From NCBI GenBank assembly GCA_905216215.1, contig CAJMSZ010000004.1, positions 8,372 through 72,371 on the forward strand: 64,000 bases of DNA, in the 5' to 3' direction. Source of the DNA: an uncultured bacterium (lineage in GTDB: Bacteria > Bacillota > Clostridia > Lachnospirales > Lachnospiraceae). Made by a program: the position numbers and the translations under genes. This document shows, piece after piece, positions 6,713-15,016 of the stretch. The notes beneath the pieces are model-generated. The model was not told the DNA's origin, ran no database searches, and worked only from the letters and a program-made list of their open reading frames with translations. Position 1 is the stretch's first letter. Each line of letters opens with the position of its first letter.

Positions 6713-8026
6713 CTATGTGTTCTGTTTCTTACTGCTGGTAGTAGTCGGTGCTTTGGTAAGTGTTACTTCCACCTTCGATTCCGTATACTCTCCATTGTTT
6801 TCCGGAACTTGAACAGTAATAGTAACGGTCTCACCTGCTTTATAATAAGCCATCTGCCCTTTCAGACTATCCATGCTTGAAACACTGCTGCCATCAAATG
6901 CAGTAATGATGGTACCTTTTGAAAGGCCTGCTTTTTCAGCCGCTCCCCCTTCTGTTACTTCAGCAATATAAACTCCGGTTGGCATATTGTACATCTGGGC
7001 GCCAGTTTCATTTACATCATAACCTTTGATTCCGAGATATCCCTGCTCGTCTTCGTCTACCTTTGTTCTGGTTTCTTTGTTCATAAGATTTTCAATGATA
7101 TCACTGACATCAGAAATCGGGATTGCAAATCCCATGCCTTCTACTGTAGAATCACTAATCTTAGCAGAATTAATTCCAATCAGTTCCCCATTGATATTCA
7201 AAAGTGCCCCACCACTGTTACCTGGGTTAATTGCTGCATCTGTCTGGATGTAGTCACCATCGTATCCGTCAATGGTACGTTCTTTTGCACTAATAATACC
7301 GGTTGTAACAGACTGTCCATAGCCAAGTGCATTACCAATGGCAATGGCAGGTTCACCGACCTTCAAAGAATCAGAGTCACCGATAACAGCTGTCTTAATC
7401 TGATTCATAGTATCATCTGGAATGGAATCCAGTGGAACGGCTACAACAGCCAAGTCTCTTGCTGAATCCGTTCCTTTCACCGCTGCTTCTACACTTTCAT
7501 CATTACAGAAGGTTACGGTCAATGTCTCACTGTTTTCTACCACATGATTATTTGTCACAACCAGCAGTTCCGAATCATTCTGTCCAATAATAATTCCGGA
7601 ACCTGCGCTTTCACTCGGCACTTCCTGATAGCTTCCAAAGAAGCTCTGTACTTTCTGCACACTCATGTTCGTGATAGAAACAATGGATGGCATTGCATTT
7701 TCTACAATTGTAGAAATATCTGATGTAACTGAGCTATTGGCTGTAGTAAGCTGAGCACTTGACACTACCTTATTCGATGATGAGGCAGATGAACTATTAT
7801 CCGTTTTCAGAACCTTACTGGTCAAATAGCTGCCACCTTCAAATGCTGCTCCTGCAAGTCCACCAACCAAAACAGCGCTAAGCGCGATTGCAACCACTTT
7901 TTTAGGAAATGGTTTCTTCGGCTTCTGTGGTTCCTGTGGTCCCTGTGGTTCCTGCTGATAACCATATCCACTTCCATTGTCCATATTGTTGTCTTCCGGT
8001 TTATAATAATTGTATTGATTTTCCAT
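6713..8026 (-). CDS. htrA: HtrA/DegP-type membrane-anchored serine protease
   Basis: A 437-residue S1C protease for quality control of exported proteins. Order of parts: a Gln/Pro-rich cytoplasmic leader (1-42), one membrane anchor (about 43-62), a Ser-rich linker, a trypsin-like domain with catalytic His161 (TNNHVV), Asp191 (SARDLAVV) and Ser271 (NPGNSGGAL), and one PDZ domain (about 329-413). The ATG at 8026 has a GGAAAGGGG site eight bases upstream; an upstream ATG at 8059 lacks one. It is preceded by the terminator of the cohesin-like gene, so it is separately transcribed. All catalytic residues are intact. Confidence 0.95.
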   Translation of the reverse strand: MENQYNYYKPEDNNMDNGSGYGYQQEPQGPQEPQKPKKPFPKKVVAIALSAVLVGGLAGAAFEGGSYLTSKVLKTDNSSSASSSNKVVSSAQLTTANSSVTSDISTIVENAMPSIVSITNMSVQKVQSFFGSYQEVPSESAGSGIIIGQNDSELLVVTNNHVVENSETLTVTFCNDESVEAAVKGTDSARDLAVVAVPLDSIPDDTMNQIKTAVIGDSDSLKVGEPAIAIGNALGYGQSVTTGIISAKERTIDGYDGDYIQTDAAINPGNSGGALLNINGELIGINSAKISDSTVEGMGFAIPISDVSDIIENLMNKETRTKVDEDEQGYLGIKGYDVNETGAQMYNMPTGVYIAEVTEGGAAEKAGLSKGTIITAFDGSSVSSMDSLKGQMAYYKAGETVTITVQVPENNGEYTESKVEVTLTKAPTTTSSKKQNT

Positions 8027-8068
8027 AACCAAAACCCCTTTCCGCTTTCTATGTTTCATAGTTTATTC

Positions 8069-8090
8069 CACAATTGTGACTAATTTGTGA
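8069..8090 (-). promoter_or_regulatory. Candidate operator upstream of htrA
   Basis: Two TTGTGA copies (8074-8079 and 8085-8090) lie 11 bp apart, and the first is part of the perfect palindrome CACAATTGTG (8069-8078). The position just upstream of the htrA start fits a two-component regulator site such as those controlling htrA genes in other Firmicutes. This is a weak, inferred call. Confidence 0.35.
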
Positions 8091-8111
8091 TGAAACATTT
8101 AAAAAAGGTTG

Positions 8112-8140
8112 AAAAAAGACCCTGGCACAACCAAGGTCTT
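8112..8140 (-). terminator. Intrinsic terminator after the cohesin-like gene
   Basis: AAGACCCTGG (8116-8125), loop CACAA, CCAAGGTCTT (8131-8140), with one mismatch. On the minus strand the stem is followed by a run of six or more T. It separates the cohesin-like gene from htrA. Confidence 0.88.
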
Positions 8141-8154
8141 CCTTCTTGCATCAA

Positions 8155-9681
8155 TTAATCAAAATCTATAAAGTCCATCTCAAAAGTGTCTGAATTAACA
8201 CTTTTCTTTAAATCATCATCGTCGGACTCATAATACTCATCATCATCGTCTTCATCATCTTCGAAGTCATCATCATTATAATAATCATCATAATTCTTCT
8301 GACTTTTCTTTTCATTCTCTTCAAATGATTCTCTCAAATCAGCCAAATCATCCTGTCCATCATCAAAGTAATTATCAGACGTATCATTTCCATAGTCATC
8401 GTCGTCCTCATAATCATCTTCATCATCATACAGATAATCATCATCTGACGGATCCGGCTGTTTCTTCGCCTTCTTTTTCTTTGATCCTTTCTGTTTCTTT
8501 GAGTCCTTCTTAGATAGCTTTTCTGGTATTTCTTCTAAATCAATACCATATTCATCATACAAATCATCCAATTCTAAGTTACGGTGGCGAAGCTTCACAG
8601 CGAGGGTAATCAGAATAATAAGCAAAATTACCAGACTGCATGCTGCTCCAACAAATATCCAGATAAAATTATCATACACAAAATTTGATATCTTTGTCAG
8701 CGTACTCTCAGACTTTTGTTCTGTACTAACTTCTTCCTGTGCTTCTACATCATAAGCTCTTTGATAAGTATTGTCCTGTGCATCATAAAGATAAAACCCA
8801 CTGTTTCCTTCATTATCCGATGCATACACTACATAAAAATTATCTCTGTCCGGTACAAGCCATACTGGAAATTCTGTTCCATTAATCGACATACTTGCTT
8901 CATCATATTTCTTCTTCAAAGTTATCCCTGATATGTCAGCAAGAATTACGATTGACTTGTCCTCTGAAATCATAATCTCTTCACATGGATAGAAACTATC
9001 TTTTGTTGCATTGTATAAAAAGAATGCACTTTTTCCCTCACTGCTGGTTAAATATAACCCTTGTACAGTTCCATTCTGTTGAATGATCCCCTGATATGTG
9101 GCATCCTTATATGTAACCTCGCTTGCCATGAATCCTGCCGGAACAGAAGATTCTGAAAAAGAGGTTGATATGGTATATGCCGTTCCACCAATCTCAATAC
9201 CATCAGATGACGCACCGGAAGAACTTGTAATCAGGCTCGGATCACCTTCAGCAATCGTAATATCGGCATAGCCAGCCTCACAGGTTACAGTCGCATTCTG
9301 TCTGTTCGTTACAGTTGCCGTTCCCTGCTCTATTCTTGTAGTTCCCTTGGCAAGTGCCTGGAACTGCATCGTAAATTCCACCCTGTCTTTACTTCCATTT
9401 CCAGAACCGGTATAGGTAAGCTGTCCTTCCGAGTTCTGGGTCACTCCGTCACCTTCTATAAATCGAAGATAGCTGGAATCATAAGACATCTGTACAGTTG
9501 CTTTTCCAAGAACATCATTCTTGGTAACCACAGTTCCGGTAACCGTAAATGTCTTTCCCACCGCAGTCTCTAAATCAGTAAAGAAAATAATGCCGCTTGC
9601 TGCAAATGAAGTTATTGGGAAACATGGTAATATAAAACATACTGTCAGAATCAGTGCTAAAATTTTTCTCATTTTCTTCAT
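8155..9681 (-). CDS. Cohesin-like membrane protein with hyperacidic cytoplasmic tail
   Basis: A 508-residue protein. Order: signal peptide (residues 1-28, ending FAAS), a cohesin-type beta domain (about 32-145, with KATVQMSYDSSYLRF and VEFTMQFQAL typical of the fold), an unknown beta-rich region (about 165-330), one membrane helix (FIWIFVGAACSLVILL, near 340-365), a lysine-rich patch (KKKKAKK) and a tail of about 90 residues made mostly of Asp, Glu and Tyr. Topology would place the cohesin outside and the acidic tail inside. A strong TATAAT lies at 9746-9751 (minus) with a weak -35. The function is not recognised. No dockerin gene is in the window. Confidence 0.75.
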   Translation of the reverse strand: MKKMRKILALILTVCFILPCFPITSFAASGIIFFTDLETAVGKTFTVTGTVVTKNDVLGKATVQMSYDSSYLRFIEGDGVTQNSEGQLTYTGSGNGSKDRVEFTMQFQALAKGTTRIEQGTATVTNRQNATVTCEAGYADITIAEGDPSLITSSSGASSDGIEIGGTAYTISTSFSESSVPAGFMASEVTYKDATYQGIIQQNGTVQGLYLTSSEGKSAFFLYNATKDSFYPCEEIMISEDKSIVILADISGITLKKKYDEASMSINGTEFPVWLVPDRDNFYVVYASDNEGNSGFYLYDAQDNTYQRAYDVEAQEEVSTEQKSESTLTKISNFVYDNFIWIFVGAACSLVILLIILITLAVKLRHRNLELDDLYDEYGIDLEEIPEKLSKKDSKKQKGSKKKKAKKQPDPSDDDYLYDDEDDYEDDDDYGNDTSDNYFDDGQDDLADLRESFEENEKKSQKNYDDYYNDDDFEDDEDDDDEYYESDDDDLKKSVNSDTFEMDFIDFD

Positions 9682-9812
9682 GGGTTTCTCTTCTCACTTT
9701 CATCTTCTTTCGTTCGATAAGTGCAAAATGCATATATCTCCGTTTATTATACATCTTTTTGGGATGGAAGTCTACTTTTATCAAAGGTTCTTTTAATAAT
9801 CGATATCATTAA

Positions 9813-10620
9813 TTAGCAAATCATAAAACACTGTTTATATCCATTTTCTCCTAAAATGTCTTCCAAATTATAAGCCGAAGCTGCCACGCTATTACTGTTC
9901 TGTAATATTTCATTCTGATTATTCACATTTTCTGGCAATTTCATCGGAAGCCCTAATGTCTGTACAAAAATGGCAGCCATTGTCCATGTACACCCCGCAA
10001 CGGTGTAAGCACCACCAATTTTATTACTATTGGAAAAGCTGACATTGTTCATCGCATAATCTGTAAGTTCTGGTATATAATTTGAATCAAATTTACCTCC
10101 AACATCTTCCGATGCGTAAGTAGCTTCTATGGATTCAAGATAAATATAAATCAAATTCCTTTTTTTCAGGAAACGCAATGGAAACACCCCTTGGATCCAC
10201 ATAATTTTCCTGTATAAATTCCGATTCTGTTTTTTGATTTTTCAGATAATTTCCCACATCTAATTCTATATACATATTGTATACGGCACTCAATGTAGTC
10301 CCAATTGATAGGCTCATTACCAAGAACATACTCGTAATTGTTGCTTTCTTTTTATTTTTCATTTCCAGTAAAAAAGCAGTCATCATCAGAGACATAACAA
10401 TTGCAATAGGAACACACCTATTTTCCCCATCTGTAACAACTTCCATATTCGTTCCATCTAACGGAACTTTTAAATGAAATATAATCTCATCTATTGATAA
10501 TCCACCCCAGCTTTCCATAACCCATCCCACCAATTTGTAAAGTGCCAAGGACAGCCCTGATAGCAATGCCAAACAAATCCCCAGTATAAAATATAAACTT
10601 TTTCGTATTCGTTTTCCCAT
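9813..10620 (-). pseudogene. LTA-synthase-like sulfatase-fold protein, frameshifted and truncated
   Basis: Two adjacent frames together read as the front half of a lipoteichoic-acid-synthase-family enzyme: membrane segments (MGKRIRKSLYFILGICLALL onward), WGGLSIDEIIFHLKVPL, then in the other frame RNLIYIYLESIEATY and ELTDYAMNNVSFSNSNK with the expected Thr-containing metal-site neighbourhood GCTWTMAAIF. The frame changes at a run of seven A (minus strand, 10160-10166); eight would restore it. Homology also ends abruptly near GYKQCFMI, before most of the catalytic domain, and a stop follows. So the gene is broken twice. It once likely polymerised glycerol-phosphate or a related wall polymer. 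Confidence 0.8.
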
Positions 10621-10869
10621 GCTTTTTCAAACCTTTCTTCCAATTTCATCTCTTTCTTGCTTGTATTCAAACAACTCATTATCGTTTTGCGCCATTCTTT
10701 TCGTACCATCACAAAATCTATTGGAATTCTAGATAACCCTTCGTTTTTAGCACATTTACTTTTATTAATTTTCCTGTCATACGTTTGATATATCACCTCT
10801 TGACACATCCATATATTTACTGATAAACTATACCACTGTAGCCAATCTTTTATCACACAGGAGGCACTT

Positions 10870-11976
10870 ATGACACCTTTACATAAAAAAAGAAATATTA
10901 ATATCGATTTGATCAGATGTTGTGCTATCTTTACTGTTATTTCCGTGCATTTCTTTCGAAACAGTGGATTTTATGCTGAACCCCTTATTGGATGGAGAAT
11001 GTTACTCATGACATTTATGCGAACTACATTCATGATTTGTGTTCCTCTCTTTCTACTGATAACTGGTTATTTAATGAATAGCAAAGAACTAAATGTCAAA
11101 TATTATCATGGTATTATCCATACGTTACAAATATACATCGTATCCACGATATTGTGCATTCTATTTGAACGCTATTATTTACACAATAATCTATCTATAA
11201 AATATGCTGTCTTCTCAATATTTGGTGGAGACATTGCTTACTCTTGGTATGTAGAAATGTACATCGGGCTTTTCTTGCTTATACCATTTTTAAATATCCT
11301 ATACCATGGATTAGAAACACAAAAGAGAAAACAATTTTTAATTATAACGCTCCTTTTTTGTACAGCTTGTCCTTCCTTGTTAAATATTTTTGATCTGTTT
11401 AATTCAGATTTTTGGATTCGTCCTTCCGTGTCATCTACCTATGTGACTTTACTTCCCGACTGGTGGACTATGCTTTACCCGATAACTTATTATTATATCG
11501 GTGCTTACATCAAAGAATACGATATAAAACTATCTACAAGAAAAACTATTTTTCTCCTCCTTGGTTCTCTAACCATTTTTTCAGTATTTAACATTTATCG
11601 TAGCTACCCAGACACTTTTGTTTCTGGTGCATACAATGATTGAGGAGGATTTGAAAATGTAACGACAAGCACCTTAGCTTTCTTACTTTTATTGCATTTA
11701 AATTTGAAAAATATGCCTTCACCTTTTTCAAAAATAATTCTTAAAATATCCAGTTTATCCTTCGGTGCTTACTTATTGTCATATATTTCTGACGGTATAA
11801 TATATCCTTATTTGATATCCTCCGTTCCTGATATGTCACATCGTTTGAAATGGTATATTGTTGTTGTTCCATTAAGTTTTACCTGCGCACTCATATTATC
11901 AGAAGTTGTTGCTCTAATATGCAAACTATTAAATATTGCACATAATTTAATAAAAACATTCATAACAGGAAGATAA
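10870..11976 (+). pseudogene. Acyltransferase-3 family membrane protein with one in-frame stop
   Basis: An integral-membrane acyltransferase of the OatA/WecH type that O-acetylates surface sugars. The start is typical (NIDLIRCCAIFTVISVHFF, with the conserved His at the end of helix 1), and about ten membrane helices follow. A TGA at 11641-11643 interrupts the frame after GAYND; the same frame then continues GGFENVTTSTLAF and three more helices to 11976. The context suggests a Trp codon changed to a stop. The plus-strand orientation and AT-rich codons differ from the flanking minus-strand operons. The gene may be recently inactivated, or the stop may be a base-calling error. Confidence 0.8.
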
Positions 11977-11978
11977 AA

Positions 11979-12508
11979 TCGAGTAGGTAAGAGGACTTTC
12001 ACCTCGAACTTCTCACGGACCCGTACGTGAAAGTCTCCCTTCATACGGCTCTTATCATTTAACAATACGAATACATTTTGCTTCAATGAGCAAATAACTT
12101 AGGCTCTCGTTTTCTTACAGACAAGAGCCATTTTTCTGCCCTTCGTTCTGTGTCCACGGAAATTTTTATATTTACACATTGCCCATTTTACTAATCTACG
12201 CTCTATACACTGAAGTGTATATTTCATCGCTGAAGGATTAAATTTCCCAAAGTAGTTAATCCAACCTCTCAACAGTGGATTTAAAATTTCTGCAATCATG
12301 TTGATTTTACATCCAGTTTTCTTATAAATTTCTAACGATTTTATCTTATCCCTGAATGTTTTAGCTGACATTTTACTGACCGATGCTATAAAGTTTGAAT
12401 ACAGATTCCACCTCACGCTGGACACCCTTGCTGTTCGGCTATACACTTCCTACTATCTGGGCGTGTTCAGGACTTTCACCCGTTAGAGCGCGCCCATAGC
12501 GCGCAAAC
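11979..12508 (-). mobile_element. Internally deleted group II intron remnant
   Basis: Read on the minus strand, the element starts near 12508 with GTTTGCGCGC and a domain-I-like stretch containing GGGTGAAAGTCCTG and GTATAGCCGAACAGCAAGG (about 12420-12480), which are hallmark group II 5' sequences. It jumps near 12400 into the C-terminal part of the intron maturase, and ends with a clear domain V (GAGCCGTATGAAGGGAG loop and its partner CACGTACGGG, about 12017-12052) and domain VI down to about 11980. The middle (rest of domain I, II-III and the reverse transcriptase) is missing. It cannot splice or move by itself. Exact ends are estimates. Confidence 0.8.
12099..12399 (-). pseudogene. Group II intron maturase, C-terminal fragment
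   Basis: About 100 codons of the maturase/thumb region survive: AKTFRDKIKSLEIYKKTG, then the family signature LNPLLRGWINYFGKF, then RRLVKWAMCKYKNFRGH. The reverse-transcriptase domain with the YADD motif is absent. The open frame continues upstream to 12446, but those residues are translated domain I RNA sequence and not protein homology. It lies inside the intron remnant and is not expected to be functional. Confidence 0.85.
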
Positions 12509-12510
12509 TA

Positions 12511-12539
12511 AGAAGAAGCACTATCCCGAAGGATAATGC
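12511..12539 (-). terminator. UUCG-tetraloop terminator of the licC operon
   Basis: On the minus strand GCATTATCC, loop TTCG, GGATAGTGC (12518-12539, one G-U pair), then TTCTTCTT. It lies nine bases behind the last cytidylyltransferase gene. The group II intron 5' end begins directly after its T-rich tail. Confidence 0.88.
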
Positions 12540-12547
12540 CTCTCTTT

Positions 12548-13444
12548 TTAGTGTCCAGTTGCATAAAGTTTGTCCAGCTTTTTTAATTCATTAAAAGTAT
12601 CTATTTCAATTACATCCTCAAATTGACACTCTCTGATATGCACCTTATAGTTCTCTTTCTTGTACACCATCGGAACCTGATCCCAGTACCTCTCTTTTCC
12701 ACCTGGCGAGTGATATACTCCATCAATATCATGTGCTAACTTGTTCCCATCTTCCTCAGTCCAATAGGAAATCCCAACCATCTGATGACAATGCAGCCCA
12801 CCAACCTTTTCCTCTATCACAATCCCTTTCTCATTCGTAACAAGACACCAGTCCTCTGTTCTTTCAACCGGGATTCCAAGAAAATTCGTTTCGTATTCAT
12901 ATTTGCGAATCAGTTTCTTATTTTTCAACAATAAATCCGCCTCTAAAACATATGCATTCTGTAATAAATATTCTACACAAACTGCAGATGAAATATTATT
13001 TGCCTCGTTATAAATTGGATTCTCAACAAACTTGATATTCGGATATTTATATAATAACTGATCAAACTGCTCGCCTAAATATCCTCTTACAATAATGATC
13101 TCAGGAATTTCTGCTTCTACAACGGCATCCAATAACGTATCAATAATCCTTACCCCATTCACTCTTACAAGCGGTTTTGGTGTATTAAATGTTATAGGAA
13201 CCATTCTGGATCCAAATCCCGCTGCAAGGAACACCGCTCTCTTTACCCTATAAGGCTCCAGAGCCTCCACACCTGCCTCAGTAATTCTTCCATTGTTAAT
13301 ATAACCTTTTTCAAACAGATCTTTTAACACTTTATTAATAGTTCCAACAGAACATTTCATTTCATCCGCTAATTTTCTCTGCGTCAATACCTGATCTGCT
13401 TCTGTAAGAAAAAATAATATATCAAATTCTTTTTTTGTTAACAT
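12548..13444 (-). CDS. Winged-helix / LicC-like cytidylyltransferase fusion (copy 1)
   Basis: A 298-residue cytoplasmic protein. Residues 1-65 form a winged helix-turn-helix (LTQRKLADEMKCSVGTINKVL is the HTH), closed by the linker EALEPYRVKRAV. Residues 68-295 are a nucleotidyltransferase of the LicC type, with the nucleotide loop AAGFGSRMVP (74-83) and TPKPLVRVNG. LicC enzymes make CDP-choline from CTP and phosphocholine. It is last in a five-gene operon, 74 bases behind the APC permease, and is followed by a terminator. The substrate could be phosphocholine, phosphoethanolamine or another amino-alcohol phosphate; this is inferred. Two sister genes share the same winged helix and linker. Confidence 0.85.
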   Translation of the reverse strand: MLTKKEFDILFFLTEADQVLTQRKLADEMKCSVGTINKVLKDLFEKGYINNGRITEAGVEALEPYRVKRAVFLAAGFGSRMVPITFNTPKPLVRVNGVRIIDTLLDAVVEAEIPEIIIVRGYLGEQFDQLLYKYPNIKFVENPIYNEANNISSAVCVEYLLQNAYVLEADLLLKNKKLIRKYEYETNFLGIPVERTEDWCLVTNEKGIVIEEKVGGLHCHQMVGISYWTEEDGNKLAHDIDGVYHSPGGKERYWDQVPMVYKKENYKVHIRECQFEDVIEIDTFNELKKLDKLYATGH

Positions 13445-13518
13445 ATATATTCTCCACTACCCCAATACCACAATGAGAATAATTCTTACCGCCGAATGTC
13501 TAATGATGGTATAGTTTT

Positions 13519-15000
13519 TTATAACACAATCGGTATCAGATAGATTCCCAATGCCAAAACTGTAACAATAATCGTTGCTATTTTCCAGATTTTATATTCT
13601 TTATCCAGTTTTTCTTTTTCTTCTTTACTAGGTTCTTCGATAATTCCAATTTCATCTTCTATTGCAAGCAATTTCGCTTCTCTCTTTTTAGTAAATGCAT
13701 AATAGAATATCACACATACTACCGTAATAACTGCAGACGTCAGAAGAGCAGTTTTATCAGCAAAAATCAACATAAAACAATAGATTATAATAGTAACAAA
13801 GCACCCCACCTTACCAAGCGGCGCTTTATATGGTCTCTTCATATCTGGATAATTCTTTTGCAATCCCAGATAGGCCAAACAGCCAATCATGTAGCAGACA
13901 GCCAATGAAATCAATGACACTGATGCAATATAATCAATTGAACCTGTTGCGATTAGAATAAAATTAATAATACCTACCACTACAACTGCTACATGCGGTG
14001 TCTTAAACTTTGGATGAATCTTTCCAAGAAATGCCGGAAGGGCGCCATCTTCTGCCATTGTATAAATATATCTGGCAGGTGCAGCGATTCCCGGATTAAT
14101 CGTTGACAAATCACCACCGAAGGCAATTCCTATGCAAAGAAGAATAATTGGAAGTCCAACAAGACCTGCTGCCTTTAATCCCTCCGCATATGGAGCATCT
14201 GCTACTGCAAGGACACCATAGAATTCTTTTGGAACAAGTCCTACCAAAAACCACTGAAATAATGCATTTAATGAGAATACCAAAAAGACTGAAATTTTCA
14301 GTGCACGTGGCAGATTGTACTGTGGATATTTTGTCTCAGCCCCCATAGACACACAAGTTTCAAAACCTGTATAACACCACCAAACCAGACCGAAAATGTA
14401 CATCATTTCCTTAAATGGAGGAAGTGCATTCATCGCTATTCCTCCAAAATATTCCACATGAATCTTCGGAATCATATAAAGGAACCATGCTATCGCACAT
14501 CCCCAAAAGAAAAACATAAAGGCTAGCTGAGCCTTCCCAGACTGCTCAATTCCTCTAAAATTCAAAACCAGAAAAATTGCGATCAGAATGATTGCAATAA
14601 TTCGTGAATCCAACCAGGCAATATCTATCCTAAGCTGCTCAAGCAAGATTTTAAAATAATTCGCAAAAGCAAGCGTTTCTCCTGCACCAATCGCTACAAC
14701 AGAAATAATATAATGCCATCCAGAAAGATTTGCCCACAAACGGTTTAAACCTCTTTTTGCATAATTGTATGTACCCCCTGCACAAGGCAGTGCTGCTGAC
14801 ATTTCGCCATAAATCAGGCATGGCCAGATAGAGATCAGAAGGGCTATAAATGTAAACCCTATAATCCAGGAGCCTACCAATCCAATCTGTGCAGAACCAC
14901 ATGTAAAAAGTCCTACGCCAACAACTGTTCCTATTGTCATGCTTATTGACTCTTTTAATCCCAGCGCACGAACCAACTGATTATTTTGATTTCCTTCCAT
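13519..15000 (-). CDS. APC-superfamily permease
   Basis: A 493-residue polytopic transporter with about 12 membrane helices. The first helix carries the APC signature SISMTIGTVVGVGLFTCG, followed by the helix-3 region GEMSAALPCAGGTYNYAKRG typical of amino-acid and polyamine permeases. The charged C-terminal stretch (EEPSKEEKEKLDKEYK) precedes a last helix. The ATG at 15000 has a GAGGAG site seven bases upstream. It lies 16 bases behind the choline-kinase fusion, so it is in the operon. In lic loci the importer is usually the unrelated LicB; here this permease may bring in choline, ethanolamine or a precursor. The substrate is inferred only from context. Confidence 0.88.
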   Translation of the reverse strand: MEGNQNNQLVRALGLKESISMTIGTVVGVGLFTCGSAQIGLVGSWIIGFTFIALLISIWPCLIYGEMSAALPCAGGTYNYAKRGLNRLWANLSGWHYIISVVAIGAGETLAFANYFKILLEQLRIDIAWLDSRIIAIILIAIFLVLNFRGIEQSGKAQLAFMFFFWGCAIAWFLYMIPKIHVEYFGGIAMNALPPFKEMMYIFGLVWWCYTGFETCVSMGAETKYPQYNLPRALKISVFLVFSLNALFQWFLVGLVPKEFYGVLAVADAPYAEGLKAAGLVGLPIILLCIGIAFGGDLSTINPGIAAPARYIYTMAEDGALPAFLGKIHPKFKTPHVAVVVVGIINFILIATGSIDYIASVSLISLAVCYMIGCLAYLGLQKNYPDMKRPYKAPLGKVGCFVTIIIYCFMLIFADKTALLTSAVITVVCVIFYYAFTKKREAKLLAIEDEIGIIEEPSKEEKEKLDKEYKIWKIATIIVTVLALGIYLIPIVL

Positions 15001-15016
15001 AATGCATCTCCTCAAT

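Noticed and set aside
9575..9784. A 69-codon minus-strand frame overlapping the cohesin-like gene start
   Set aside because: It reads across the promoter and signal peptide in another frame, with no domain.
10491..10856. A 121-codon minus-strand frame at the start of the LTA-synthase pseudogene
   Set aside because: Its second half is an out-of-frame reading of the LTA-synthase N-terminus, and the first half has no recognisable feature.
11641..11643. TGA as a recoded tryptophan or selenocysteine codon
   Set aside because: Other genes in the window end normally at TGA, no selenocysteine-type hairpin was noticed, and acyltransferase-3 proteins do not use selenocysteine.
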